Below, piece by piece: positions 57,230-64,000 of a stretch of DNA of 64,000 nt; position 1 is the stretch's first letter; each line of letters starts with the position of its first letter. A program made the translations under genes and the position numbers. Source of the stretch: Geomonas azotofigens (GTDB lineage: Bacteria > Desulfobacterota > Desulfuromonadia > Geobacterales > Geobacteraceae); contig NZ_JAHLME010000003.1 of the NCBI RefSeq assembly GCF_018919395.1, positions 310,001 to 374,000 on the forward strand, read 5' to 3'. A model generated the notes under the pieces. The model saw only the letters and a program-made list of their open reading frames with translations. It was not told where the DNA came from and ran no database searches.

Positions 57230-58825
57230 ATGAAGGAGAAAACTGATTTTCTGGTGATCGGCAGCGGTATCGCGGGGCTTTCCTTCGCGTTGCAGGCCGC
57301 GGCCCACGGCAAGGTCGCGGTGGTCACCAAAAGGGATATCTCGGAGTCGGCCACGAACTACGCGCAGGGAGGGATCGCCACGGTCTCGTCCGAAGAGGAC
57401 ACCTTCGACGCGCACGTGCAGGACACCCTGGTCGCCGGCGCCGGCATCTGCCACGAGGACGTGGTGCGCATGGTGGTCGAGGAGGGGCCCCAGGTGATCC
57501 GCAACCTGATCGACTGGGGGGTGCAGTTCACCAAGAGCGGCGACGACTACGATCTCACCCGCGAGGGTGGCCACAGCGCGCGGCGCATCCTGCACGCCGA
57601 GGACATCACCGGCCGCGAGATCGAGCGCGCCCTGGTGGCGGCTGCCAAGAAGCACGAGAACATCACCATCTACGAGAACCACATCGCCATCGATCTCGTC
57701 ACCGAGTCGAAGGTGCTGAAGCAGAAGCTGGAGCACAACCGCTGCCTGGGCGCCCACGTGCTCGACAAGGACTCCGGCGTGGTGCGGACCTTCACCGCCC
57801 GCATCACGCTCCTCGCTTCCGGCGGCGCCGGCAAGGTCTACCTCTACACCTGCAATCCGGACGTCGCCACCGGTGACGGCGTCGCCATGGCCTACCGTGC
57901 CGGCGCGACCATCGCCAACATGGAATTCATGCAATTCCACCCGACCACGCTCTACCACCCCAACGCCCGTTCCTTCCTGATCTCCGAGGCGGTGCGCGGC
58001 GAGGGGGCCGTTCTCAAGCGCCGCGACGGCACGGCCTTCATGGAGAAGTACCACCATCTGAAGGACCTCGCCCCGCGCGACATCGTGGCCCGCGCCATCG
58101 ACAACGAGATGAAGACCTACGGCGACGACTGCGTCTACCTGGATATCAGGCACCGCGGCGCCGAGTACATCACCTCCCGCTTCCCCAACATCTACCAGAC
58201 CTGCCTCGAGTACGGCATCGACATGACCACCGAGATGCTCCCGGTGGTCCCCGCGGCGCATTACCTGTGCGGCGGCGTGCAGGTGGACTTCAACGCCGAG
58301 ACGGACATAAAGCACCTCTACGCCATCGGCGAGGTCGCCTTCACCGGCTTGCACGGCGGCAACCGCCTGGCCAGTAACTCGCTCCTCGAGGCGGCGGTGT
58401 ACGCGGGGCGCGCCTACGAGCACGCGGTCAAGGTCTTGAAGGACGAAACGTTCTCCTTCCCGCAGATCCCCGAGTGGGACGCCGGCACCGCGACCAACTC
58501 CGACGAGATGGTGGTGGTCTCCCAGAACTGGGACGAGATCCGCCGCTTCATGTGGAACTACGTCGGCATCGTGAGAAGCGACAAGCGCCTGGCGCGCGCC
58601 ATGCGCCGCATCGAGCTGATTCAGGACGAGATCGAGGAGTACTACTGGAACTTCATCGTCACCTCGGACCTGATCGAACTCAGGAACATCGCCACCGTCG
58701 CCCAGTTGATCGTCGCCTGTGCCCAGATGCGCAAGGAATCGCGCGGGCTCAACTACAACATCGACTACCCGGGCGTGGACGACGTGAACTGGAAGCGCGA
58801 CACCCACATCAAGAAGAAGTTCTGA
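57230..58825 (+). CDS. nadB: L-aspartate oxidase
   Basis: 531 residues. An FAD enzyme that oxidises L-aspartate to iminoaspartate, the first step of de novo NAD synthesis. Seen: the FAD-binding GSGIAGLSFALQAA near the N-terminus, ESATNYAQGGIA (substrate loop), GGHSARRILHAED, MEFMQFHPTTLYHPNARSFL and EAVRGEGAVL, and GLHGGNRLASNSLLEA close to the C-terminal FAD site. The length fits NadB rather than the larger succinate dehydrogenase flavoprotein. The ATG at 57230 is chosen over the adjacent TTG. The chorismate mutase gene follows after 10 bp. nadA and nadC are not in the window. Confidence 0.95.
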   Translation: MKEKTDFLVIGSGIAGLSFALQAAAHGKVAVVTKRDISESATNYAQGGIATVSSEEDTFDAHVQDTLVAGAGICHEDVVRMVVEEGPQVIRNLIDWGVQFTKSGDDYDLTREGGHSARRILHAEDITGREIERALVAAAKKHENITIYENHIAIDLVTESKVLKQKLEHNRCLGAHVLDKDSGVVRTFTARITLLASGGAGKVYLYTCNPDVATGDGVAMAYRAGATIANMEFMQFHPTTLYHPNARSFLISEAVRGEGAVLKRRDGTAFMEKYHHLKDLAPRDIVARAIDNEMKTYGDDCVYLDIRHRGAEYITSRFPNIYQTCLEYGIDMTTEMLPVVPAAHYLCGGVQVDFNAETDIKHLYAIGEVAFTGLHGGNRLASNSLLEAAVYAGRAYEHAVKVLKDETFSFPQIPEWDAGTATNSDEMVVVSQNWDEIRRFMWNYVGIVRSDKRLARAMRRIELIQDEIEEYYWNFIVTSDLIELRNIATVAQLIVACAQMRKESRGLNYNIDYPGVDDVNWKRDTHIKKKF

Positions 58826-58835
58826 GGACGCCGCC

Positions 58836-59111
58836 ATGGGCATTGACGACATCAGGGACGAAATCGACCGGCTGGACAGCGAACTGCTGCGCATCTTCAA
58901 CGAGCGCGCCTCCCTCGCCCTCAAAATAGGGGAGATCAAGAAGGGGCTCGACCTGCCGGTCTATGATCCGTCCCGGGAGAAGCGGATCTTCGCCCGGATG
59001 ACGGCGGAGAACGAGGGGCCCCTGGACGACCAGGCCATCGTGCGGCTCTTCGAGAGGGTGATCGACGAATCGCGCCGCCTGGAGCGCATCATGACCCGCG
59101 GCGAACACTAA
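58836..59111 (+). CDS. Chorismate mutase (AroQ type, monofunctional)
   Basis: 91 residues, the length of a free AroQ domain. It converts chorismate to prephenate for phenylalanine and tyrosine synthesis. The three-helix fold is evident: IDDIRDEIDRLDSELLRIFN, ERASLALKIGEIKKGLDLPV and a third helix ending VIDESRRLERIM. Active-site Arg and Lys positions (R in R-D-E-I-D, K in IGEIKK, R in DPSREKRI) are kept. No prephenate dehydratase domain is attached. It is 14 bp upstream of a small DAHP-synthase-like regulatory domain, which suggests joint control of aromatic synthesis. Confidence 0.9.
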   Translation: MGIDDIRDEIDRLDSELLRIFNERASLALKIGEIKKGLDLPVYDPSREKRIFARMTAENEGPLDDQAIVRLFERVIDESRRLERIMTRGEH

Positions 59112-59125
59112 AGGGAGGTTGGCAG

Positions 59126-59335
59126 GTGCTGATCGTTATGCGTAAGACGGCCGACGAAAAGGCCCAGGAAGAGATCAAGTCGTTCCTCATCGAGCGTGGC
59201 TTCGACATCCACCAGTCCACCGGCGCGAACCGGGTCATCATAGGGGTCATCGGCGACACCGAGAGCCTCACCGAGTCGGACATCCAGGCTTTCCCGGGTG
59301 TCCTGCAGGTTGTGCGGATCGCCAAGGAAGAGTGA
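59126..59335 (+). CDS. Stand-alone DAHP-synthase-type ferredoxin-like regulatory domain
   Basis: 69 residues. The whole protein matches the N-terminal ferredoxin-like domain of type I-beta DAHP synthases (as in Thermotoga): LIVMRKTADEKAQEEIKSFL at the start, RVIIGVIGDTESL in the middle and PGVLQVVRIAK at the end. The catalytic barrel that normally follows is absent; a stop codon precedes glnD directly. In full-length enzymes this domain mediates feedback inhibition by tyrosine or phenylalanine. As a separate gene beside chorismate mutase it could regulate a partner in trans; that is inference. GTG start with GGGAGG seven bases upstream; the stop overlaps glnD by one base. Confidence 0.8.
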   Translation: MLIVMRKTADEKAQEEIKSFLIERGFDIHQSTGANRVIIGVIGDTESLTESDIQAFPGVLQVVRIAKEE

Positions 59336-62019
59336 TGCGCCTCAACATAAACGCATACCTCTCCGAGGCGATGAAGGGAAACGGCAAGAGCTTCGAGGAG
59401 AAGCGCGGCGCCTACCTCGCCGCGGCGCGCGAATTCCTCGAGCACTTCCGCGAGGAGTCCAAGCGCTCGCACCGGGAAGGGGAAGACGGCATCGCCGTGG
59501 TGCAGTCCATCACCGCCATGACCGATGCCCTGGTTACCCGGCTCTTCACCGCGCTTTCGGATGATTTGCAGATGCACAAGACCGGTCAGCTCGCCCTTAT
59601 CGCGGTGGGTGGCTACGGGCGGCGCGAGTTGAACCCGTACTCGGACCTGGACCTCCTTTTCCTGTACTCCGGCAAGGACTCCAAGGTGGTGGAGGAGGCG
59701 GCCAACCGTCTGCTCTACTTCCTGTGGGATCTGCGCCTGGACGTCGGCTACTCGGTGCGCACCATAGCCGACTGCGTCGAGATGGCGGGCAACGACGTCA
59801 CCGTGAAGACCGCGCTTCTGGACGCGCGCCTGCTCATCGGCAGCGAGCACCTCTTCTCGGAGCTGAAGAAGATAATGGTGACCCAGGTGCTCGCCAAGAG
59901 AAGCGACTCCTTCATCAACGAAAAGCTCGAGGAACTGAGGAAAAGGCGCGAGAAGTACGGCTCCAGCGTCTACATCCTGGAACCCAACATCAAGGAAGGT
60001 GAGGGGTGCCTCAGGGACCTGCACACCGCGATGTGGGTCGCCAAGATCAAGTACAAGGTGGACGAGCCGCGCGAGCTGGTCATGAAGGGGGTCCTCTCGG
60101 AAGAGGAGCTCGGCATGTACTACAGCTCGCTCTCTTATCTGTGGCGCATCCGCAACGAGCTGCATTATCTCGCCGGCAGGAAGAACGACCAGCTCACCTT
60201 CGAGGCCCAGACCTCCATCGCCCGCTTCTTCGGCTACGAGGACAAGGGGAAGACCCTCGCCGTCGAGCAGTTCATGCAGGACTTCTACCTGCACGCCAAC
60301 CGGGTCGAGCACTTCAGTTCCCTCCTCATCACCAAGTGCAGCCAGCGCGAGGACTCCACCCGCAAGATCCTGGGCTACTTCACCCGCCGCCCGGTCGGGG
60401 ACGGCTTCTACGTGATGAAGGGCGAACTGGTGGTCCCGGACGAAACCGTGATCGCCAAGGATCCGGTGCGGCTCATCAAGATCTTCGAACACGCCCAGAA
60501 GCAGGGGGTGGCGCTCTCCCTGGCCACCAAGACCCTGATCCGCAACAACCTGGACCTGGTCAACGACAAATTCCGCCGCTCCAAGGAGGCCAACGCCTCC
60601 TTCATCAACATCCTGCAGTCCGAGAAGAAGGTCTACGACACCCTGCAGCAGATGCACCACCTGGGCTTTCTGATCCGCTTCATCCCTGAGTTCGAGCGCA
60701 TCTACTGCAAGGTGCAGCACGACGTCTACCACATCTACACCGTCGATACCCATACCCTCTTCGCCGTGGAGGAACTCGCCAAGCTCTGGCGCGGCGAGCA
60801 CAAGGACACCCTGCCGCTTTTGACCCAGCTCGCCATGGAGGTCGACAAGCGCTGGCTGCTCCTTCTCGCCGTTTTGTTCCACGACATCGGCAAGGGGGGA
60901 GGGGGCGGACACGCGGAAGTGGGCGCCGAGTTGACCAAGACTATCGCCCGCCGCATGGGGCTCATCAAGGAAGATTCGGAACGGCTTCAGTTTTTGGTGC
61001 GCCAGCACCTCCTTCTGGCCCACATCGCCCAGCGCCGCGACCTGCACGACGAGCGCATGATCATCCAGTTCGCGCGCCAGATGGAGAAGAGCGAGAACCT
61101 GAAGATGCTCTACCTTCTGACCTACGCCGACATCAAGGCGGTGGGGCCGGAGGTGTGGACCGAATGGAAGGCGCTCTTGCTGCAGGAACTCTACGAGAAG
61201 GCGTTCACCGTGCTGGAGCGTGGCGACTTCAAGCTGGAGGCGTCCGGGGACCGGGTGCGCCGCGTCAAGAGGACGGTATTCGACCTGTTGGCGGACGACT
61301 ATCCGGGGCAGCTCATCAAGGAAGAGTTACAGGCGCTCACGACGAGGCACCTGCTCTCCTACTCCCCCGAGGTCCTTTCAGGGCATGTGCGCACGCTGCT
61401 CGAGATGCCCAAGAAGCTTTTGGTGCTGCAGCTCTCCCACGAGGTGGACCGGGGCTATACCAACTGCACCATTTGCACCTACGACATCCCGGGGCTCTTC
61501 TCCATGATCACCGGCGTGATGGCGGCCAACGGCATGAACATCCTCGGCGCCCAGATCCACACCAACACCAACGAGAAGGTGCTGGACATCCTGCAGGTGA
61601 ACTCCCCGCAGGGGTTCGTGATCACCGAGGAGAGCCGCTGGACCCGCTTCGAGTCTGATCTGAGGCAGGTACTGGAAGGAAAGGTCCGGGTGGGACAACT
61701 GGTGGCCAAGCGCAACCGTCCCAGCATCCTCACCGAGAAGGCGAAACCGACCGTGCCGGCGCGGGTCGAGATCGACAACGAGGTCTCCTCCGACTACACG
61801 GTCATCGACATCTACGCCCACGACAAGGTGGGGATTTTGTACAGCATCACCAGCACGCTCACCAGGCTCGGGCTCTACATCGGCGTGTCCAAGATCTCCA
61901 CCAAGGTCGACCAGGTCGCCGACGTGTTCTACGTGAAGAACATCTTCGGGCAGAAGATCACCGAGCCTGGCAAGCTCGAGGAAATCCGCAAGGAGCTCCT
62001 CGCCGCCGTGGATGGCTAG
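59335..62019 (+). CDS. glnD: Bifunctional uridylyltransferase/uridylyl-removing enzyme GlnD
   Basis: 894 residues, the usual GlnD length. It uridylylates PII proteins under nitrogen limitation and removes UMP when glutamine is high. The domains, in order, are: nucleotidyltransferase (GGYGRRELNPYSDLDLL, about 88-106); a helical linker; HD phosphohydrolase (LFHDIGKGGGGGHAEVGAEL, near 515) for the removing reaction; and two ACT domains at the C-terminus (YDIPGLFSMITGVMAANGMN; VIDIYAHDKVGILYSITSTL) that bind glutamine. The ATG at 59335 is adjacent to a GTG at 59332. The stop overlaps the xerD-like gene by one base. glnB/glnK are not in the window. Confidence 0.96.
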   Translation: MRLNINAYLSEAMKGNGKSFEEKRGAYLAAAREFLEHFREESKRSHREGEDGIAVVQSITAMTDALVTRLFTALSDDLQMHKTGQLALIAVGGYGRRELNPYSDLDLLFLYSGKDSKVVEEAANRLLYFLWDLRLDVGYSVRTIADCVEMAGNDVTVKTALLDARLLIGSEHLFSELKKIMVTQVLAKRSDSFINEKLEELRKRREKYGSSVYILEPNIKEGEGCLRDLHTAMWVAKIKYKVDEPRELVMKGVLSEEELGMYYSSLSYLWRIRNELHYLAGRKNDQLTFEAQTSIARFFGYEDKGKTLAVEQFMQDFYLHANRVEHFSSLLITKCSQREDSTRKILGYFTRRPVGDGFYVMKGELVVPDETVIAKDPVRLIKIFEHAQKQGVALSLATKTLIRNNLDLVNDKFRRSKEANASFINILQSEKKVYDTLQQMHHLGFLIRFIPEFERIYCKVQHDVYHIYTVDTHTLFAVEELAKLWRGEHKDTLPLLTQLAMEVDKRWLLLLAVLFHDIGKGGGGGHAEVGAELTKTIARRMGLIKEDSERLQFLVRQHLLLAHIAQRRDLHDERMIIQFARQMEKSENLKMLYLLTYADIKAVGPEVWTEWKALLLQELYEKAFTVLERGDFKLEASGDRVRRVKRTVFDLLADDYPGQLIKEELQALTTRHLLSYSPEVLSGHVRTLLEMPKKLLVLQLSHEVDRGYTNCTICTYDIPGLFSMITGVMAANGMNILGAQIHTNTNEKVLDILQVNSPQGFVITEESRWTRFESDLRQVLEGKVRVGQLVAKRNRPSILTEKAKPTVPARVEIDNEVSSDYTVIDIYAHDKVGILYSITSTLTRLGLYIGVSKISTKVDQVADVFYVKNIFGQKITEPGKLEEIRKELLAAVDG

Positions 62020-62897
62020 TGGACCGCTACCTCGACCTGTTTCTGAACTACCTGGTCGTCGAGAAGGGCGCCGCCGCCAATACGGTGGCCGCCTACAGCC
62101 GTGACCTGACCCGCTACCTCGCCTACCTTGGGGAACGGGAACCCGCACAGGTGAAGGCGAGCGACGTCACCGGCTACCTCGCCAAGCTCAAAGGGGAGGG
62201 GATCTCCCCCCGGAGCCGCGCCCGGGCGCTTTCGGCGCTCAGGATGCTGCACCGTTTCCTGGTGCGCGAGGGGTATTGCGAAGTGAACCCGACGGCAATC
62301 GTCGAGGCGCCCAAGGGGCTCCAGAAGCTGCCGAGCGTGCTGAGTGCGCGCGAGGTTGAGGCGCTTTTGGCGTCGCCGCTGGACACCGGCGCCATAGAGT
62401 TGCGCGACAAGGCGATGCTGGAACTCCTCTACGCCACGGGGCTCAGGGTTTCCGAGCTGGTGGGACTGAAGATCGGCGACGTCAACATCGACGCCGGGTA
62501 CCTGATGACCATCGGCAAGGGGGATAAGGAGCGCTTGATCCCGATGGGGGCGAGCGCGTGTCACGCGGTGGGCGAGTACCTGGAGCAGGCGCGCCAGGAG
62601 CTCTTGAAGCAGAAGAGTTCGCCGCTGCTCTTTCTGAGCCGGCTCGGCGAGGGGATGACGCGGCAGGCCTTCTGGAACATCATCAAGAAGAGGGCGCTGC
62701 AGGCGGGAGTGAGGAGCGGCATCTCGCCGCACACCTTGCGGCACTCCTTCGCGACGCACCTGTTGGAGAACGGCGCGGATTTGCGGAGCGTGCAGATCAT
62801 GCTGGGGCATGCCGACCTCTCGACGACGCAGATCTACACACACGTGACGCGCGAGCGGCTGAAGCGGCTGCACGAGAAGGCGCACCCGAGGGGATAA
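62019..62897 (+). CDS. xerD: Tyrosine recombinase XerD/XerC
   Basis: 292 residues. The chromosome-dimer-resolution type: SAM-like N-terminal domain (LNYLVVEKGAAANTVAAYSR) and a catalytic domain with R143 (ATGLRVSEL), K167 (GKGDKERLIP), H238/R241 (HTLRHSFATHLLENG), H264 (LGHADLSTTQ) and nucleophile Y273. It acts at dif with a partner Xer protein. XerD and XerC cannot be told apart with certainty; the glnD neighbourhood and the MLGHADLSTTQIYTHV segment favour XerD. The GTG start overlaps the glnD stop by one base. Confidence 0.9.
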   Translation: MDRYLDLFLNYLVVEKGAAANTVAAYSRDLTRYLAYLGEREPAQVKASDVTGYLAKLKGEGISPRSRARALSALRMLHRFLVREGYCEVNPTAIVEAPKGLQKLPSVLSAREVEALLASPLDTGAIELRDKAMLELLYATGLRVSELVGLKIGDVNIDAGYLMTIGKGDKERLIPMGASACHAVGEYLEQARQELLKQKSSPLLFLSRLGEGMTRQAFWNIIKKRALQAGVRSGISPHTLRHSFATHLLENGADLRSVQIMLGHADLSTTQIYTHVTRERLKRLHEKAHPRG

Positions 62898-62910
62898 CTA
62901 ATAAAAGCCT

Positions 62911-63137
62911 CAACGCAAAGACGCAAAGGCGCGGAGACGCTAAGAAGGTCTTTCGGGTTACACCATCAGTTCGTTTGCACTTTGCGCCTTTGCGGCTTCG
63001 CGTCTTTGCGTTAATGATTTAAAAACGAAACGAACAAGCCCATATTTTTAACGCAAAGGCGCAGAGGCGCTAAGAAAACCTGGAAAAGCTTTTGGATTGT
63101 TTTACCCTTTTACCCTTTGCGGCTTTGCGTTAACAAA
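62911..63137. repeat. Dispersed ACGCAAAGGCGC-type repeats
   Basis: Several copies and inverted copies of AACGCAAAGRCGCAAAGGCG and GGCGCGGAGACGCTAAGAA occur between xerD and apgM (about 62911-62950, 62978-63012, 63048-63075 and 63115-63132). Inverted copies can fold into long hairpins. A related stretch is near 31.83 kb. They look like a REP-type family of this genome. Confidence 0.75.
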
Positions 63138-63181
63138 ACTGTTTTTATCTCAACATAGAACACTGATAAAGGATGGATGCT

Positions 63182-64000
63182 ATGAAGTATGTTGTGTTGC
63201 TCGGAGACGGGATGTCGGACCAGCCGGTCGGGGCTTTGGAAGGGAAAACGCCGCTGCAGGCGGCTAAGACGCCTAACATGGATTTCATGGCCAAGCGCGG
63301 TACTCTGGGCCTCGCCCACACGGTGCCGCAAGGGTACGCTCCGGGCTCGGACGTCGCCAACCTCTCCATGTTCGGCTACAATCCGGTCGACTGCTACACC
63401 GGCCGCTCGCCGCTGGAAGCGGCCAGCATGGGCGTGTCGCTGGGCCCTGACGACGTAGCTTTCCGCCTCAACCTGGTGCACCTGGAGGCACGCGGCGGCA
63501 AGCTGATCATGGAGGATTACTCCGCCGGCCACATCTCCAGCGCCGACGGGCGTGAACTGGTCGAAGAACTGCAGCGCCAGCTCGGGAACGAGGAGTTCTC
63601 CTTCCACCCCGGCGTCAGCTACCGCCACCTCATGGTCTGGCACGGCGGCAGGACCCAGATCAAGATGACACCGCCCCACGACATCTCCGGGCAGTCCATC
63701 ACCGAGCACATGCCCACCGGCGAGGGCGCCGACAAGCTCATCTACCTGATGAACTCCTCGCAGATGATCTTCCACAACCACCCGCAGTACAAGCGTCGCG
63801 CCGCCGCAGGCGAGGTGCCGGCCAACTCCATCTGGCTGTGGGGACACGGCAAGGCCCCGGCCATGGACACCTTTGACGCACGCTTCGGCCTCACCGGCGC
63901 CGTTATCTCGGCGGTCGACCTGATCAAGGGGATCGGTGTCTACGCCGGCCTCGACATCATCAACGTTCCCGGCGCTACCGGCTACCTCGACACCAACTTC
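63182..64000 (+). CDS. apgM: 2,3-bisphosphoglycerate-independent phosphoglycerate mutase, ApgM type (cut by window end)
   Basis: 273 codons visible, open to the window end. The start MKYVVLLGDGMSDQP is the first metal-binding strand of the alkaline-phosphatase superfamily. GYAPGSDVANLSMFGYNP carries the nucleophilic serine, and YTGRSPLEAASMGV and SIWLWGHGKAP are ApgM (archaeal-type iPGM) motifs. It interconverts 3- and 2-phosphoglycerate in glycolysis and gluconeogenesis. The family is about 400 residues, so roughly a third is missing. The gene is separated from xerD by repeat-rich DNA and probably has its own promoter. It is distinct from the longer GpmI family. Confidence 0.92.
   Translation, partial: MKYVVLLGDGMSDQPVGALEGKTPLQAAKTPNMDFMAKRGTLGLAHTVPQGYAPGSDVANLSMFGYNPVDCYTGRSPLEAASMGVSLGPDDVAFRLNLVHLEARGGKLIMEDYSAGHISSADGRELVEELQRQLGNEEFSFHPGVSYRHLMVWHGGRTQIKMTPPHDISGQSITEHMPTGEGADKLIYLMNSSQMIFHNHPQYKRRAAAGEVPANSIWLWGHGKAPAMDTFDARFGLTGAVISAVDLIKGIGVYAGLDIINVPGATGYLDTNF

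Noticed and set aside
59089..61047. A 652-codon open frame antisense to glnD (and similar long antisense frames opposite nadB, prsK and the chemoreceptor)
   Set aside because: These follow from the high GC third positions of the real genes. They have no family motifs, no ribosome-binding sites and low-complexity His/Gly/Val-rich products.

Overview
The window looks like chromosomal DNA from a Geobacter/Geomonas-type bacterium (Desulfuromonadia, Geobacterales). Supporting signs are the GC-rich housekeeping block nadB - chorismate mutase - glnD - xerD - apgM, a PrsK/PrsR pair, GEMM-I riboswitches of the kind known from Geobacter, and many secreted multi-domain Ig-like/FnIII proteins. The assignment rests on gene content and protein style only; there is no rRNA or other strong taxonomic marker.

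Layout. (1) 1-10.1 kb: an IS630-type transposase cut by the window edge, then a tightly packed, visibly AT-richer + strand exopolysaccharide operon: GT2, GT4, polysaccharide deacetylase, ATP-grasp enzyme, GT4, O-antigen ligase/polymerase, LMW tyrosine phosphatase and a GT2-CapK/PaaK fusion. (2) 10.1-22.5 kb: surface and matrix proteins under cyclic-dinucleotide signals. A beta-helix protein and two FnIII/Ig-like paralogues each follow a GEMM-I riboswitch. A long Ig-repeat protein carries three MshEN-like c-di-GMP-binding units at its N-terminus. A second, GC-rich glycan set (GT4, GT2, DUF218) lies between them. (3) 22.6-31.4 kb: a Crp/Fnr regulator, the PrsK/PrsR sigma-54 two-component system, a radical SAM/SPASM protein and a chemoreceptor with two cysteine-rich PAS domains. 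(4) 31.4-39.3 kb: a LamG/Ig-like secreted protein behind a c-di-GMP-type riboswitch and flanked by two copies of a 74-bp palindromic repeat, a small secreted protein, an M20 amidohydrolase and a TRIC-type channel.

(5) 39.35-55.58 kb: a 16.2-kb integrative and mobilizable island in tRNA-Cys, bounded by perfect 47-bp direct repeats. It has a tyrosine integrase, an AlpA-like regulator, a DUF4258/MqsA-like toxin-antitoxin pair, and an IncP (RP4)-type relaxosome in the RP4 order: traI-traJ-oriT-traK. No type IV secretion genes are present, so transfer would need a helper. The cargo is an operon of large secreted proteins. The first is a ~1744-codon HExxH-containing protein broken by one in-frame amber codon, followed by a lipoprotein and a zinc-phospholipase-C-like protein.

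(6) 55.5-64 kb: core genes. tRNA-Cys, pgsA and a lytic transglycosylase are on the minus strand. nadB, chorismate mutase, an orphan DAHP-synthase regulatory domain, glnD, xerD and apgM (cut by the window end) are on the plus strand.

Taken together, the first two thirds describe cell-surface construction (exopolysaccharide plus Ig/FnIII matrix proteins) wired to cyclic dinucleotides at RNA level (four GEMM riboswitches) and probably at protein level (MshEN units).
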